DNA of 64,000 bases from Gallionella sp. (GCA_028689145.1 JAQTWT010000011.1:42811-106810); one strand, 5' to 3'; shown: positions 54,486 to 63,178, counted from the first letter of the stretch. Made by a program: numbers and translations. Notes: generated from the sequence alone by a model not told the origin.

Positions 54486-56645
54486 TTACGATGCTTCTTC
54501 ATTGGATTCAATATTCACGTTCAATCCAACAAAATTTAGCTGGGAAATTTGCTTAAGATAAGCAACCTGTAACTCTGAGCCAAAGAGAAGATGGCTTGAA
54601 TATGTCCCTGATTTAAGGTTCACAAACCAACAAGCTTCCGCTGAAGAATAATATAACTCCCCCCCTAACCTTGCAGGTCGTCCATCAACTAAAGTGGGAT
54701 GACCATGATTATTTCCATCTCCATTAATATCCTCCCCAAGCACTAAATCGCCAAACTCATTAATTACCCAAATGTAGCGTTTCCCATGTTCAAGATTATT
54801 CCAATGAGTGGTGTTGCCTGCACGGATTATTTGTATGTCGCTTCGAGGTTTAATATTATTAAAAGTGTCAGCCTCACCCGGCTTTAAATTTCTTCTTGGA
54901 AGGCCAAGTGGTCCATATAAAGTATTTAGATATGACTTATTTTTCTTTTTGCTAAAGAATTTTAGAAAGCCGCTAACCCCTTGTTTGGCCTCCACTGCAA
55001 CTCTGTATGTTGCCCAAGTGTTGTTGCATATAGCTTGCTCAACATGCTTCCAAACGCGCTCAGCATCCTTTGTGTATGAAATATATCCGACTAATACTTG
55101 TCCTTGTGCCACTTCGGTGGCATCGAATAAGATATCAGTGATTTGATTTTCATCTATGGTGCCTTCAGCGTCTAGCAGGACACGACATCTCCAGATGTAT
55201 TTAGGCATGTTCTGCAACAAACAAGAGGATTTTGAAACACCTCCATTGAAGGTGACAAACATCTTGCTTGCTCGGAGCTGCTCCTTTATTTCAGTATTTG
55301 ATGTTAATGTAATATCGCAGATTCCATGGAGGAAATGTTCAATACTGTTACTGATCGTTTTGAAGTGTGTCTTTTCAGCTTCATCTTTAGTTTTGCTTTC
55401 GCCTAAGATATTTTGCATTCCAGATTGGGTCACCTGTAAATACAAAAATAAGGAATCGCACATGCTGCGTATATCAAAGTAGGTTAGGCGAATCTTGTGA
55501 TAAACGCCAACAATGGCTAAATCAGGAACAAAGTAATCTGTTGCTGCAACTCCTTGAAGTGAAAAAACCAACCCATCTCGTTCTTTTTTGTCAAAGGTGA
55601 ATTTTGTAGGATCAGTGGAGACGCTAACATATGGGCCATAGCGGTCATCATGCACATAAATATTTTTAATTCTGTGAGAAATAAGTCGCATACCATCAAC
55701 AGAAGTAGTCGCGGAATTTTGCTCATGTAATCGAAAGCCTAATGCGCATACCAAGTGCTTCCCAGCATGTTTGATGATGCCATCTGAGTTCTTTTGGTAG
55801 ATACTTCCAGCAATCAGAACCGGTATGTTGTAGCGGATGTAGCCATAAATAATCTCTTTAAACTCAAGCAGGTCAGTTGAAAGTTCAAAAATCATTGGTT
55901 CAAAGCCAAAATGTTTAAGGCTCCTAGCTACTTGAGTGGGAGATAATCCCGTATTTGGGAACGTCCTTGCACCATCGTATGACGATCCAGTTGCAGATTT
56001 TGTAATAGCGCTAGGGGAGGGAAGGCTTCCATTAAACTCATGACCAGATGCGTTAAAAAACATCCATAATGCACTCGTCGCGCAAGCAGAGACAACTTTA
56101 TCTTGCTCTAGGAATGGGGCGGACATAACCTCAAGAGGAATTCCGAAAAGGGATAGCTTGTTTAGTTTCGCGATTAACTTGCAATGGTCGTTTAATGAAA
56201 GTTCCTCGTAGCGCTTTAAACAAAGCTTTGCTAAGAAAGTATGTGGGATGGGGCGGATTACTGCATAGCCAATATATCCTGCCGATAATTGATTAATGAA
56301 AGATAAATCATTGGAGTCCAATGCGGATATAAATTGAGACTCAATAAACTCATTTGAGAAGAAATGTACCCTAGAGCATTTCCTTGGATGAGAGGGAAAA
56401 CAGCGAGCGTAATATTCTGAATAATCTTCTAGGTAATGCCGGTCAATATATTCGTTCTCGACTACAATCGTTTTGGCATTAATATGATCTACCTCTAGAT
56501 ATTTACAGAGATAGTTAAGTTGGATTTTGTCAGAAACTTCGCTTCGTTGATCCCATCCGGTTTGATAGCGAATAAGATCTAGTAGATAAGCCCTGCTATA
56601 CTTAACAACAGCGAGAGGGGATAGGTTGCTAGCGGTAGCAGACAT
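54486..56645 (-). CDS. Large papain-like cysteine peptidase candidate
   Basis: 719 residues from the ATG preceded by AAAGGG; a TTG at 56678 is less likely. AT-rich. The middle third has the order of a C39/papain-like active site: Cys188 in VVSACATSALWMFF, His297 in KHAGKHLVCALGF, and Asp333/334 in YVHDDRYGPYVSV. The N-terminal ~120 residues and C-terminal 300 residues are not recognised. No secretion signal or ABC domain, so it should act in the cytosol. It forms a two-gene unit with the small gene before it, directly after tniQ in opposite orientation. Confidence 0.65.
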   Translation of the reverse strand: MSATASNLSPLAVVKYSRAYLLDLIRYQTGWDQRSEVSDKIQLNYLCKYLEVDHINAKTIVVENEYIDRHYLEDYSEYYARCFPSHPRKCSRVHFFSNEFIESQFISALDSNDLSFINQLSAGYIGYAVIRPIPHTFLAKLCLKRYEELSLNDHCKLIAKLNKLSLFGIPLEVMSAPFLEQDKVVSACATSALWMFFNASGHEFNGSLPSPSAITKSATGSSYDGARTFPNTGLSPTQVARSLKHFGFEPMIFELSTDLLEFKEIIYGYIRYNIPVLIAGSIYQKNSDGIIKHAGKHLVCALGFRLHEQNSATTSVDGMRLISHRIKNIYVHDDRYGPYVSVSTDPTKFTFDKKERDGLVFSLQGVAATDYFVPDLAIVGVYHKIRLTYFDIRSMCDSLFLYLQVTQSGMQNILGESKTKDEAEKTHFKTISNSIEHFLHGICDITLTSNTEIKEQLRASKMFVTFNGGVSKSSCLLQNMPKYIWRCRVLLDAEGTIDENQITDILFDATEVAQGQVLVGYISYTKDAERVWKHVEQAICNNTWATYRVAVEAKQGVSGFLKFFSKKKNKSYLNTLYGPLGLPRRNLKPGEADTFNNIKPRSDIQIIRAGNTTHWNNLEHGKRYIWVINEFGDLVLGEDINGDGNNHGHPTLVDGRPARLGGELYYSSAEACWFVNLKSGTYSSHLLFGSELQVAYLKQISQLNFVGLNVNIESNEEAS

Positions 56646-56695
56646 GTAGCCCTTTGGAATAAAAAACGCTACAGCCAACTTGGATGCAGAGGAAA

Positions 56696-56902
56696 TTACA
56701 GCCCGTAGCTAATTTGTAGCTTATCTTGGAAGGATGCGTTGTCTCTAGTGGCTTCTTGTGTGCATTCAACCCTGTGGCGAAGCGCTCTAGTCTCAGTTGT
56801 AGATACAGCGTCTTTTAGCAACGTATACTCAGACAAGCTGTATTTATTTGCTTCTTTTGCAAGAAGAAATATATCTTCAATATGCAATCTGCTATTTGAC
56901 AT
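56696..56902 (-). CDS. Small hypothetical protein upstream of the peptidase candidate
   Basis: 68 residues from the ATG (a TTG at 56926 is alternative). Mostly helical, with charged clusters (LHIEDIFLLAKEANKYSL and RALRHRVECTQEATRD). Family not recognised. It is the first gene after a strong promoter, and its stop is ~50 bases before the peptidase start. A partner, substrate or antitoxin-like role is possible but untested. Confidence 0.6.
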   Translation of the reverse strand: MSNSRLHIEDIFLLAKEANKYSLSEYTLLKDAVSTTETRALRHRVECTQEATRDNASFQDKLQISYGL

Positions 56903-56937
56903 TCCGTATCCCCGTGTGGAAATCAAAAAAGGCGGGC

Positions 56938-56965
56938 ATTATACTTATAATTTCTTGTATGTCAA
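56938..56965 (-). promoter_or_regulatory. Near-perfect sigma70 promoter
   Basis: Read on the minus strand: TTGACA, 16 bases, TATAAT. Both boxes are exact consensus, and the spacer is one base short of optimal. It faces the 68-residue gene and the peptidase candidate, 36 bases before the first ATG. Confidence 0.85.
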
Positions 56966-57068
56966 GCCACCACCCTCGATATGTGGATATTGCACGCGAA
57001 TAATGAAAAAAGCAATCAATTTCCCCACGGCTTTTTCGTTTAGCATTAACTCGTGAAGTGGGTTATGC

Positions 57069-57085
57069 CAGCCTACTTTAGGCTG
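57069..57085. repeat. Small perfect hairpin
   Basis: CAGCCTA and TAGGCTG around CTT. No T-run directly after it. Purpose unknown; it may mark an old element boundary. Confidence 0.4.
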
Positions 57086-57270
57086 TGGGTGGCATCTTTT
57101 GTATCAACACCGCCCAGTTTTTTTGTCACAACTCCCTAAATACATAACGTTTACAGCCTCAGCACCTTAAATATTTTTGAATATGCGTAGTGTGCAGCGG
57201 AGGGTGTTGGGGATTTGCTTGACCCATATAGCCTTTGATTAGGAAGGCTTCTACCCATTTTTTCGCGGCA

Positions 57271-57314
57271 TTTGATTCGAAGATATAGATCACCAAGTAT
57301 CAGACTGACTTGTG
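57271..57314 (+). pseudogene. Decayed tniQ fragment
   Basis: 44 bases align without gaps to 53567-53610 inside the intact tniQ, with about seven mismatches (shared blocks include AGATATAGATC and CCAAGTA). The frame is closed by stops. It points to a second, older Tn7-like element or a broken duplicate. Confidence 0.6.
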
Positions 57315-57368
57315 AGGATGCTCGAATGCCTTTTGCGATGCAGCAGGGGGGGGGGTGCCAATGAGCCG

Positions 57369-57488
57369 CCAAATATTCGCGTCCTTCAATCACTGAAACA
57401 ATTAGGTTGGGAAGTGTTGATTATCTGGCAATGCGAACTATCCAACAGGCGAAAACTTTCCTATAAAATCAAGCAATTCCTAAAATAG
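57369..57488 (+). pseudogene. vsr: 3' fragment of a very-short-patch repair endonuclease gene
   Basis: The frame reads NIRVLQSLKQLGWEVLIIWQ then CEL and ends in TAG. This is the last part of Vsr, where the consensus is a variable helix, LGW-x-V, a few residues and W-x-CE. The N-terminal catalytic two thirds are missing, replaced by the tniQ relic and a G run. Vsr genes commonly adjoin dcm-type methyltransferases, and one starts 50 bases on. Confidence 0.7.
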
Positions 57489-57537
57489 TAAAAATATCGA
57501 TCGACAGGCGCAAATTGTATCTATATAATTTTCGCTC

Positions 57538-58683
57538 ATGGATAATATACGGTTGCATCTCAATTCCCAGCCTAAGGTAATTGACCTATTTGCAGGAGCT
57601 GGGGGGTTAAGTTTGGGAGCATCCCGTGCCGGTTTTACTGTCTCTGCCGCAGTTGAACTTGATCGGTTCGCGATTAGCACTCACATAAAAAACTTTCCTT
57701 TCTCAACCCACCTAGATAACGATATTGCAAAGCTTTCAGGCAAAGTTTTGCTGGAAAACGCAGGACTCAAACTGGGCGAACTAGATGGGTTGGTCGGCGG
57801 CCCTCCGTGCCAAGGCTTTAGTACCATGGGCAAGCGCCAGCTAGAAGACTCAAGGAACGATTTGTTCGGCCACTTTATGCGATTAGTTAGCGAAACACAG
57901 CCTGCATTCTTTCTCGCCGAAAATGTACCTGGAATATTGAATGAACAGTATGACGCATTAAGAGCGAACGCTCTTGCGCGTATACCTAATCGCTATGTCA
58001 CCTTAGCGCCATTTAAGGTTAGGGCAAATCTTTACGGCGCTCCGACGACAAGAACGCGTGTTTTCTTTTTCGGCTTTGATCCGACGAAAATGAGCGACAT
58101 GACCACCTTGGATTTTGAACCCGGCATAGACGTCCAGATGACAATGGTTAGAGAGGCATTACATGGCTTGCCAACGGATATACGTGCGGACTGGAAAACG
58201 GCTAGGAAGAAAGGTTGGGGGAGAGTCAGTCTTACAAAGGATAGTGATTTCCTTAGAAAAATATCTAATGCAGTTCCAGTCGGCATAGGCGATCTTGGAA
58301 CGCTTGAAATCTTCATGGAAAAGAAGGATGTTTGCGGTTGCTTGGGAACAGTTCACTCACCCGAAGTTGAAAAGCGATATTCCAATCTTAACTACGGAGA
58401 ACAAGATCCGATATCGAAGTCAATCAAATTGAATCCGCATGGATATTGCCCAACGCTTCGCGCAGGCACTGGGAGCGACAAAGGCAGTTTCCAAGCTGTT
58501 CGCCCCATTCACTATTTACGGCCAAGAGTCATTACTCCGCGAGAAGCGGCCAGACTTCAAGGGTTTCCCGATTGGTTTTTGCTGCACGAGACAAAGTGGC
58601 ACAGTTTCAGACAAATCGGAAATAGCGTAAGTCCAATAGTTTCTGAGTTCCTTATGAAGGCTGTGATAAGGAAACTTGCTTAA
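57538..58683 (+). CDS. DNA (cytosine-5-)-methyltransferase
   Basis: 381 residues with all main motifs: I (VIDLFAGAGGLSLG), IV (GGPPCQGFS, catalytic Cys91), VI (AENVPG), VIII (TRTRVFFFG), IX and X (RQIGNSVSP). The target domain between VIII and IX is short, as for a single-target enzyme. No ribosome-binding site is visible, and a TATATAAT box lies 12-19 bases before the ATG, so the mRNA may be leaderless. It ends overlapping by four bases, tail to tail, with the next gene. Confidence 0.93.
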   Translation: MDNIRLHLNSQPKVIDLFAGAGGLSLGASRAGFTVSAAVELDRFAISTHIKNFPFSTHLDNDIAKLSGKVLLENAGLKLGELDGLVGGPPCQGFSTMGKRQLEDSRNDLFGHFMRLVSETQPAFFLAENVPGILNEQYDALRANALARIPNRYVTLAPFKVRANLYGAPTTRTRVFFFGFDPTKMSDMTTLDFEPGIDVQMTMVREALHGLPTDIRADWKTARKKGWGRVSLTKDSDFLRKISNAVPVGIGDLGTLEIFMEKKDVCGCLGTVHSPEVEKRYSNLNYGEQDPISKSIKLNPHGYCPTLRAGTGSDKGSFQAVRPIHYLRPRVITPREAARLQGFPDWFLLHETKWHSFRQIGNSVSPIVSEFLMKAVIRKLA

Positions 58684-59681
58684 GATAGCGCCCTCAAGAA
58701 GGTTGGATACCTTCTGTAGTGTTTAAGGTAATTTTGCAGAGTTTGCAGGGAAGAATTCGTCTCTTCATCGAAACTGAATTCCAACGAGGTGTGGATTTTT
58801 TCTGCCGATTTTTCGAAAGACATTCCATCTATAGTTAATCTCTCTTTGAGAGACAAATCCGGAACCTTAATGGTTTGGGGTGTATTTACAGCCAGATAAA
58901 ATTCCCAACAGGGAATCTTCGTTTTATCTAAAAATTCTTGAATCTCACCTTCATTTAATAGAATGGCCGAGTAAGTTAGCATGGGGTGCTGATCGCTGTA
59001 TAGAAACGAGCAAAGTGGTGCAGCAATCAATCCGCGTCCTTTCAATCCTCTCTTCAAAGAATTTTGTATTGCATGAACCAATATTCGACCAAAGCCATCG
59101 GTCGTCATATCGCTTTCCGAAAACTTGGAGTTGGCTGGCAAATAATCATTCCCAAGCTTGGAACGTGCGCTGGCAAAGCGCTGTTTTTGACGGTCTTCAG
59201 GCGATAAGGTCGAATATTCCCCAAGGGTCATCAAATTTGCATTTAGCGTAATTTTAACTATGTCATTCTTCCCCAGTTTTTTTACCAATGACTCCAGTTC
59301 GTTCAACTGTGCAAATCGTTCTCCGGCATCAGCATAATCCAGCCAAATAATTTGGTTTTCCGCAGAAACACCCTCAATCGTTTTTTCGAAATTTACAATC
59401 AAATCTCCAGAGGTCATATGCAAGCATTTCAAAGAACCTATCGGGCGATTAAATTTTTGCCGTAGACAAATGTGCGCATCGGACTCAATGGAAATCAAGT
59501 CTTTGATATTAAAAGCGGAATGAATTTGCCTGAAATCTTCGAGAAATCGCCCTCCCATTGATATATAACAATAGGTATCAATTGTTTGCCATCTGTCGAT
59601 AAATCCGAGCGCCTCGATAAAAAGCTGCCGTTCGACAAATTTGTTTGGACGCAAATGATATGGAACTTCAGCCCCGCTCAC
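58680..59681 (-). CDS. Rossmann methyltransferase-like protein of the GHKL locus
   Basis: 333 residues, not matched to a named family. The middle looks like a class I methyltransferase fold: YISMGGRFLEDF in place of motif I, an acidic strand end SIESD (65-69), HMTSGDL, and IIWLDYADAG (111-120) at the motif IV position. The usual G-x-G is weak, so it may not bind SAM. The N terminus is HLRPNKFVERQLF. The start overlaps the GHKL gene stop by four bases, so the two are one unit. Confidence 0.6.
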   Translation of the reverse strand: MSGAEVPYHLRPNKFVERQLFIEALGFIDRWQTIDTYCYISMGGRFLEDFRQIHSAFNIKDLISIESDAHICLRQKFNRPIGSLKCLHMTSGDLIVNFEKTIEGVSAENQIIWLDYADAGERFAQLNELESLVKKLGKNDIVKITLNANLMTLGEYSTLSPEDRQKQRFASARSKLGNDYLPANSKFSESDMTTDGFGRILVHAIQNSLKRGLKGRGLIAAPLCSFLYSDQHPMLTYSAILLNEGEIQEFLDKTKIPCWEFYLAVNTPQTIKVPDLSLKERLTIDGMSFEKSAEKIHTSLEFSFDEETNSSLQTLQNYLKHYRRYPTFLRALS

Positions 59682-61126
59682 GCCTTCTGCTCCCTCTTTG
59701 CCATTTCAAGGCAGATATCAAAAGATTTGTTCCCAATGTCAGAAGGGGAAACGTCGGGTATGCCAGGATATAAATGAAAAGTGAGTTCGTCTATTTCTGA
59801 CTTTAGGCGCGAGTATGTAACTCGTTTTTTTGGATTTTTCTCTTCAGGCAGCGGCAGTTTTGGAGAGTATCTTTGGGCAGCACCATCTCCGCTATGCTTG
59901 CGTATGGCCGAAAACGTTTTGGCTGCTTCAGCGCGCTTTATTGGAGCATCATAACGTGCGGGTGTTGATGCCTCAAACATAACATTGGTTTCTTCCTCGC
60001 GTCCTTTCCACTTATTGGTAAAGTCGACGAATTTCTTGATTCCTTCCATCATATAGTCCAAGGCGTATACGTACGCGCGATTGTCGGTATCCAATCCACG
60101 CTTGGTAGTGGTGAGGGGGAGGTTATATAGCTCCCCGCTTCTAAAATTTACGAAACCTGAGATCGATATGAACTGAGTGTGATACTTCGGAACGTTGCCT
60201 CTTCCCCATCCGGTTAGATAACTCTTGTCGTTGAACAGAACCACTCGATCATTGCAGATGACTGTTATGCCCGCATCTTCACTCGATCTTGCCTGTTCAT
60301 TTTCGGCATCAGTTTCTCGTTCAGATTTTAATCTTGTCCTAAAGCCGATCGACATTTCTACCTGAACCTGATTTATTTCTCCTTTAAATATGTAAGGTTC
60401 GATTTTGCTTTCCAAAGCCGAGCTGTTATCCAATAGACTTAAAGTAGCACCAGTAATAGAGTCACCGTTTAACTCGACGGAAAATCCCTTTTCTAAAATT
60501 ACTGCATAGAATTGCGATATAGACCCCGCCAACTCATCTAAGAAAGTGGATGATTCTGTCGAGAAGTTGCTTCTAATGCTGTCATTGAGGTGCCTGATGG
60601 TTATTTTGGTTCCATATCCATCTTTCGTCGCTGTGACAAAATTAATTGGTAAATCCCACTCGTCGTTCGACATCCAATCTCGGGAAATAGTTACGCAAAA
60701 AGGCTTGTCCTCCTTTGCCGGATTAGAATAAACAAAACACTCCTTCCCAATCTTAAAAATTGCCCTCTTCATTCCGATTCCGTACATGCCTACGGTATGA
60801 ATATCAGTATGCGTTTCTTGATAATCAGCAGGACGCCCAAGCATAAAAGCTTTATTAATTGCGATATCGAGAGGTATGCCCCCGCAATTATCTTCTATCT
60901 CGAAACAGTCTGGGGTAGCCGTAATTTTGGCCCAGAAATTCTCATAAGGTTTTTCGGTTTCAAGATTGGTCGTCTGTCTGTGAATCCCATCAACGCAATT
61001 GTCCAATAGATCCAAGATCGCATCCTTGAGTTCAATATCTCGCGTTAGCATCGATACAAAGAAATTCTTTGTTGGCCTCGATTTGACGATCAGTTCTTCC
61101 GTTGCCAACGGATCAGTTGAACTCAT
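59678..61126 (-). CDS. MORC/MutL-type GHKL ATPase, paralogue A
   Basis: 482 residues. Bergerat-fold motifs: N box AILDLLDNCVDG (36-47), G1 EDNCGG (78-83), G2 GMYGIGMKRA (113-122). A transducer-like S5 region follows (FGEPI-type spacing, VVLFNDKSYLTGWG), then a C-terminal tail. No histidine kinase dimerisation or topoisomerase cleavage domain is visible. The family acts as an ATP-driven clamp in repair (MutL), in MORC proteins and in some restriction loci. The nearest partner is paralogue B upstream. Confidence 0.82.
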   Translation of the reverse strand: MSSTDPLATEELIVKSRPTKNFFVSMLTRDIELKDAILDLLDNCVDGIHRQTTNLETEKPYENFWAKITATPDCFEIEDNCGGIPLDIAINKAFMLGRPADYQETHTDIHTVGMYGIGMKRAIFKIGKECFVYSNPAKEDKPFCVTISRDWMSNDEWDLPINFVTATKDGYGTKITIRHLNDSIRSNFSTESSTFLDELAGSISQFYAVILEKGFSVELNGDSITGATLSLLDNSSALESKIEPYIFKGEINQVQVEMSIGFRTRLKSERETDAENEQARSSEDAGITVICNDRVVLFNDKSYLTGWGRGNVPKYHTQFISISGFVNFRSGELYNLPLTTTKRGLDTDNRAYVYALDYMMEGIKKFVDFTNKWKGREEETNVMFEASTPARYDAPIKRAEAAKTFSAIRKHSGDGAAQRYSPKLPLPEEKNPKKRVTYSRLKSEIDELTFHLYPGIPDVSPSDIGNKSFDICLEMAKREQKA

Positions 61127-61308
61127 ATGCTAATTACCATGATGTTGAAGAGATTGCTTTATAGCGTTGTGCTTGGTGGGCTGTCAAACTGCTTTAGTTT
61201 GCCATTTAGCGGTGGCCAATTTTGAAAATACCAAATCGAGCCTTTCTAGCAGTTGCTTCCATGTAATTTAAAACGCAACCCAGCTATGTTACAGCGTTAG
61301 CACGCTGA

Positions 61309-63042
61309 CTACGTTTCGATCAGGTGTCGAAGGATAATCAACACCTCATTTCGGATCAAAAATACTTCCTCTTTATTGATCGCTTGCCAAGGGCTGTGTA
61401 AAGCGCTGTTCAACAGTTTCTTTTTTGCAGCCATCCTGCGGAGACTGTGTCGGACATGGTTCTGCTTAACCGCTCCCCAAATGTCTGGCTGGTTTTCCAG
61501 AAAAGCGATCATTTCGTCGATGTCAGGTACAACATCCTTTTCATTTCTGATATTCAGCTTCTTCTTTTTTCGTTCGTCGATTGCAAACTGCTTTAGCTCC
61601 GCCAACTTACCGTGCCGCTCTAGGTAGGTGACAACGGAGGTCTCGAACAGGCAGCGAATTAGCGCCATGCCAGAGTATGTGAAGAAGTTCAAATGCAAGC
61701 CTTTCGCCTCATGAACGAGAGCTAAGTGCTTGTCGAAACAATTTAATTCATCAACGTCGTCTGGCAAAATCGTACCGAATTGGTTATGGTCCGGCTTGAT
61801 GGTGAGCAGATTTTTGCTTTTTTTCGCCAGCGTTTTTTGGAGCGGCTTGGTTCCGCTCGGATGCTTCGGTTTTTGCGTCGAACTTGTGCCAGGGAGCGGT
61901 AGCAGCTCCTCTCCCTTGCTCCTCATACGTTTGACGCGGCCCGCAAAGGTTCGCCACTTTGCGACGAACTTTCGCATGTCTATCAGGGCCGTTTGATAGG
62001 TGGAATTATTCATCTCCACGTCGAATTTCGTTGTGTCCCAAGGCAGTTTTGCGGGATCCTTTGCATCGAAGCTTACGATGCCGACGAAACCATAGAATTC
62101 CGAATGGAATTTTCCTTCCCATCCAGTTTTCCACGTCTGATCTGAGATGAGGATTGCACGATCATTACAGACAACCGTCCAGCCGAACTGGGGGGTAAGC
62201 GGCTCGTTCAGATTCTTATCGTGGTCAGGCTCCGCGGAAAAGCGGTGCTCGCTGTGCTGGCCAACTCTAATGTGAATGGTCACTCCGTCCTTTTTGAAAA
62301 ACTTGTACTCCTCGGGGAACCGGCTATCAGGGCGGATTCGCACTTCGCCATTCGTGACCAGAACCTTATTCACTCGGATTTGCAGTCCCTTTTGAATGAA
62401 TCGAGCATATCGCCGGCCAATGTCGACACGGTACATTTCGACCCAATCCCTATCACCGAAAGATTTAGCAATCTCGTCTGGAAGTTGAGTAATCTCAATC
62501 GAAGTACCTGCTTTTCCGTTCGACTTGAATCCCTCGGCCGGAAGGTTCCAGTCATCCGACTTGAGGTATTCATTGACATTTAATATCAGCTCTGCACGCT
62601 GAGACCCGGTATCCGTTTTTATATGGCTTACAAGTCCTAACTTGAAAAGCGCACGGTTTAGTCCGAGACCGAAAATGCCGATACCCATTTGATGAGATGA
62701 TCGCTGCCCGAATCGAAGAACCATCGTCTTCAGGCTTTCAACGTCCATTCCGCCGCAGTTGTCTTCTATCGAGAAACTATCTCCGCTGAACGACAATGCG
62801 ATCTTGAAACCCTTGTAGGAATCGGGGAGTTCGTCGGTCAATTCCGTGTCGCTTCGGGCAAAGATCGTATCGCGAGCCGCATCGATCGAGTTGTCTATCA
62901 GGTCGAAAACGGCGGCCTCGATGTTGATGTCTCGCGTGAGGGTTCCTACGACCATGTCCTTGGTCGGCTTCGTGTCTACGGAGAATTTTCCTATGTGCGA
63001 ATCCTCATTAGCTTGATTGGCTTGCACCATTCTTTTCACCAT
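61309..63042 (-). CDS. MORC/MutL-type GHKL ATPase, paralogue B with extra C-terminal domain
   Basis: 577 residues. N box VFDLIDNSIDAA (45-56), G1 EDNCGG (93-98), G2 GIFGLGLNRA (122-131), then VVCNDRAILISDQTWKTGW, parallel to paralogue A. From about 400 it differs: a Lys-rich linker and a ~150-residue helical domain (ALIRCLFETSVVTYLERHGK near its start, FLIRNEVLIILRHL at its end), which I cannot name. A very good GGAGGAG precedes the ATG. It is the first gene of the minus-strand unit, with 182 bases to paralogue A. Confidence 0.82.
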   Translation of the reverse strand: MVKRMVQANQANEDSHIGKFSVDTKPTKDMVVGTLTRDINIEAAVFDLIDNSIDAARDTIFARSDTELTDELPDSYKGFKIALSFSGDSFSIEDNCGGMDVESLKTMVLRFGQRSSHQMGIGIFGLGLNRALFKLGLVSHIKTDTGSQRAELILNVNEYLKSDDWNLPAEGFKSNGKAGTSIEITQLPDEIAKSFGDRDWVEMYRVDIGRRYARFIQKGLQIRVNKVLVTNGEVRIRPDSRFPEEYKFFKKDGVTIHIRVGQHSEHRFSAEPDHDKNLNEPLTPQFGWTVVCNDRAILISDQTWKTGWEGKFHSEFYGFVGIVSFDAKDPAKLPWDTTKFDVEMNNSTYQTALIDMRKFVAKWRTFAGRVKRMRSKGEELLPLPGTSSTQKPKHPSGTKPLQKTLAKKSKNLLTIKPDHNQFGTILPDDVDELNCFDKHLALVHEAKGLHLNFFTYSGMALIRCLFETSVVTYLERHGKLAELKQFAIDERKKKKLNIRNEKDVVPDIDEMIAFLENQPDIWGAVKQNHVRHSLRRMAAKKKLLNSALHSPWQAINKEEVFLIRNEVLIILRHLIET

Positions 63043-63178
63043 TGCCGACTCCTCCCCCTCGAATTGTACGGTGCACTTATTGTACGGGCATTTCTCGTTA
63101 TTCGTGGTAACGGCGCTAAAGAGTATTGACAGCAGACCGAGCGAAACGGAATGAGAAACGCTGTTTCTGTTGACTTAA

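Larger units (their letters stand above)
56966..57537. other. Gene graveyard between two cargo units
   Basis: No intact gene. Contains the hairpin at 57069, a tniQ-like relic (57271-57314), a 10-base G run (57346-57355), a vsr 3' end (57369-57488) and a TATATAAT box at 57519 close to the methyltransferase ATG. The minus-strand frame 57151-57393 overlaps these relics and is not called. Confidence 0.6.

Noticed and set aside
57037..57130. Left end of the Tn7-like element
   Set aside because: A CATTAACT stretch is only a weak match to the 13-base sites, and there is no clear terminal ACA with a second site.
57151..57393. 80-codon minus-strand frame
   Set aside because: It is antisense to the tniQ and vsr relics; the relics explain the sequence better.
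63150..63168. Terminator after the HU gene
   Set aside because: AGAAAC/GTTTCT pairs but no T-run follows on the minus strand.
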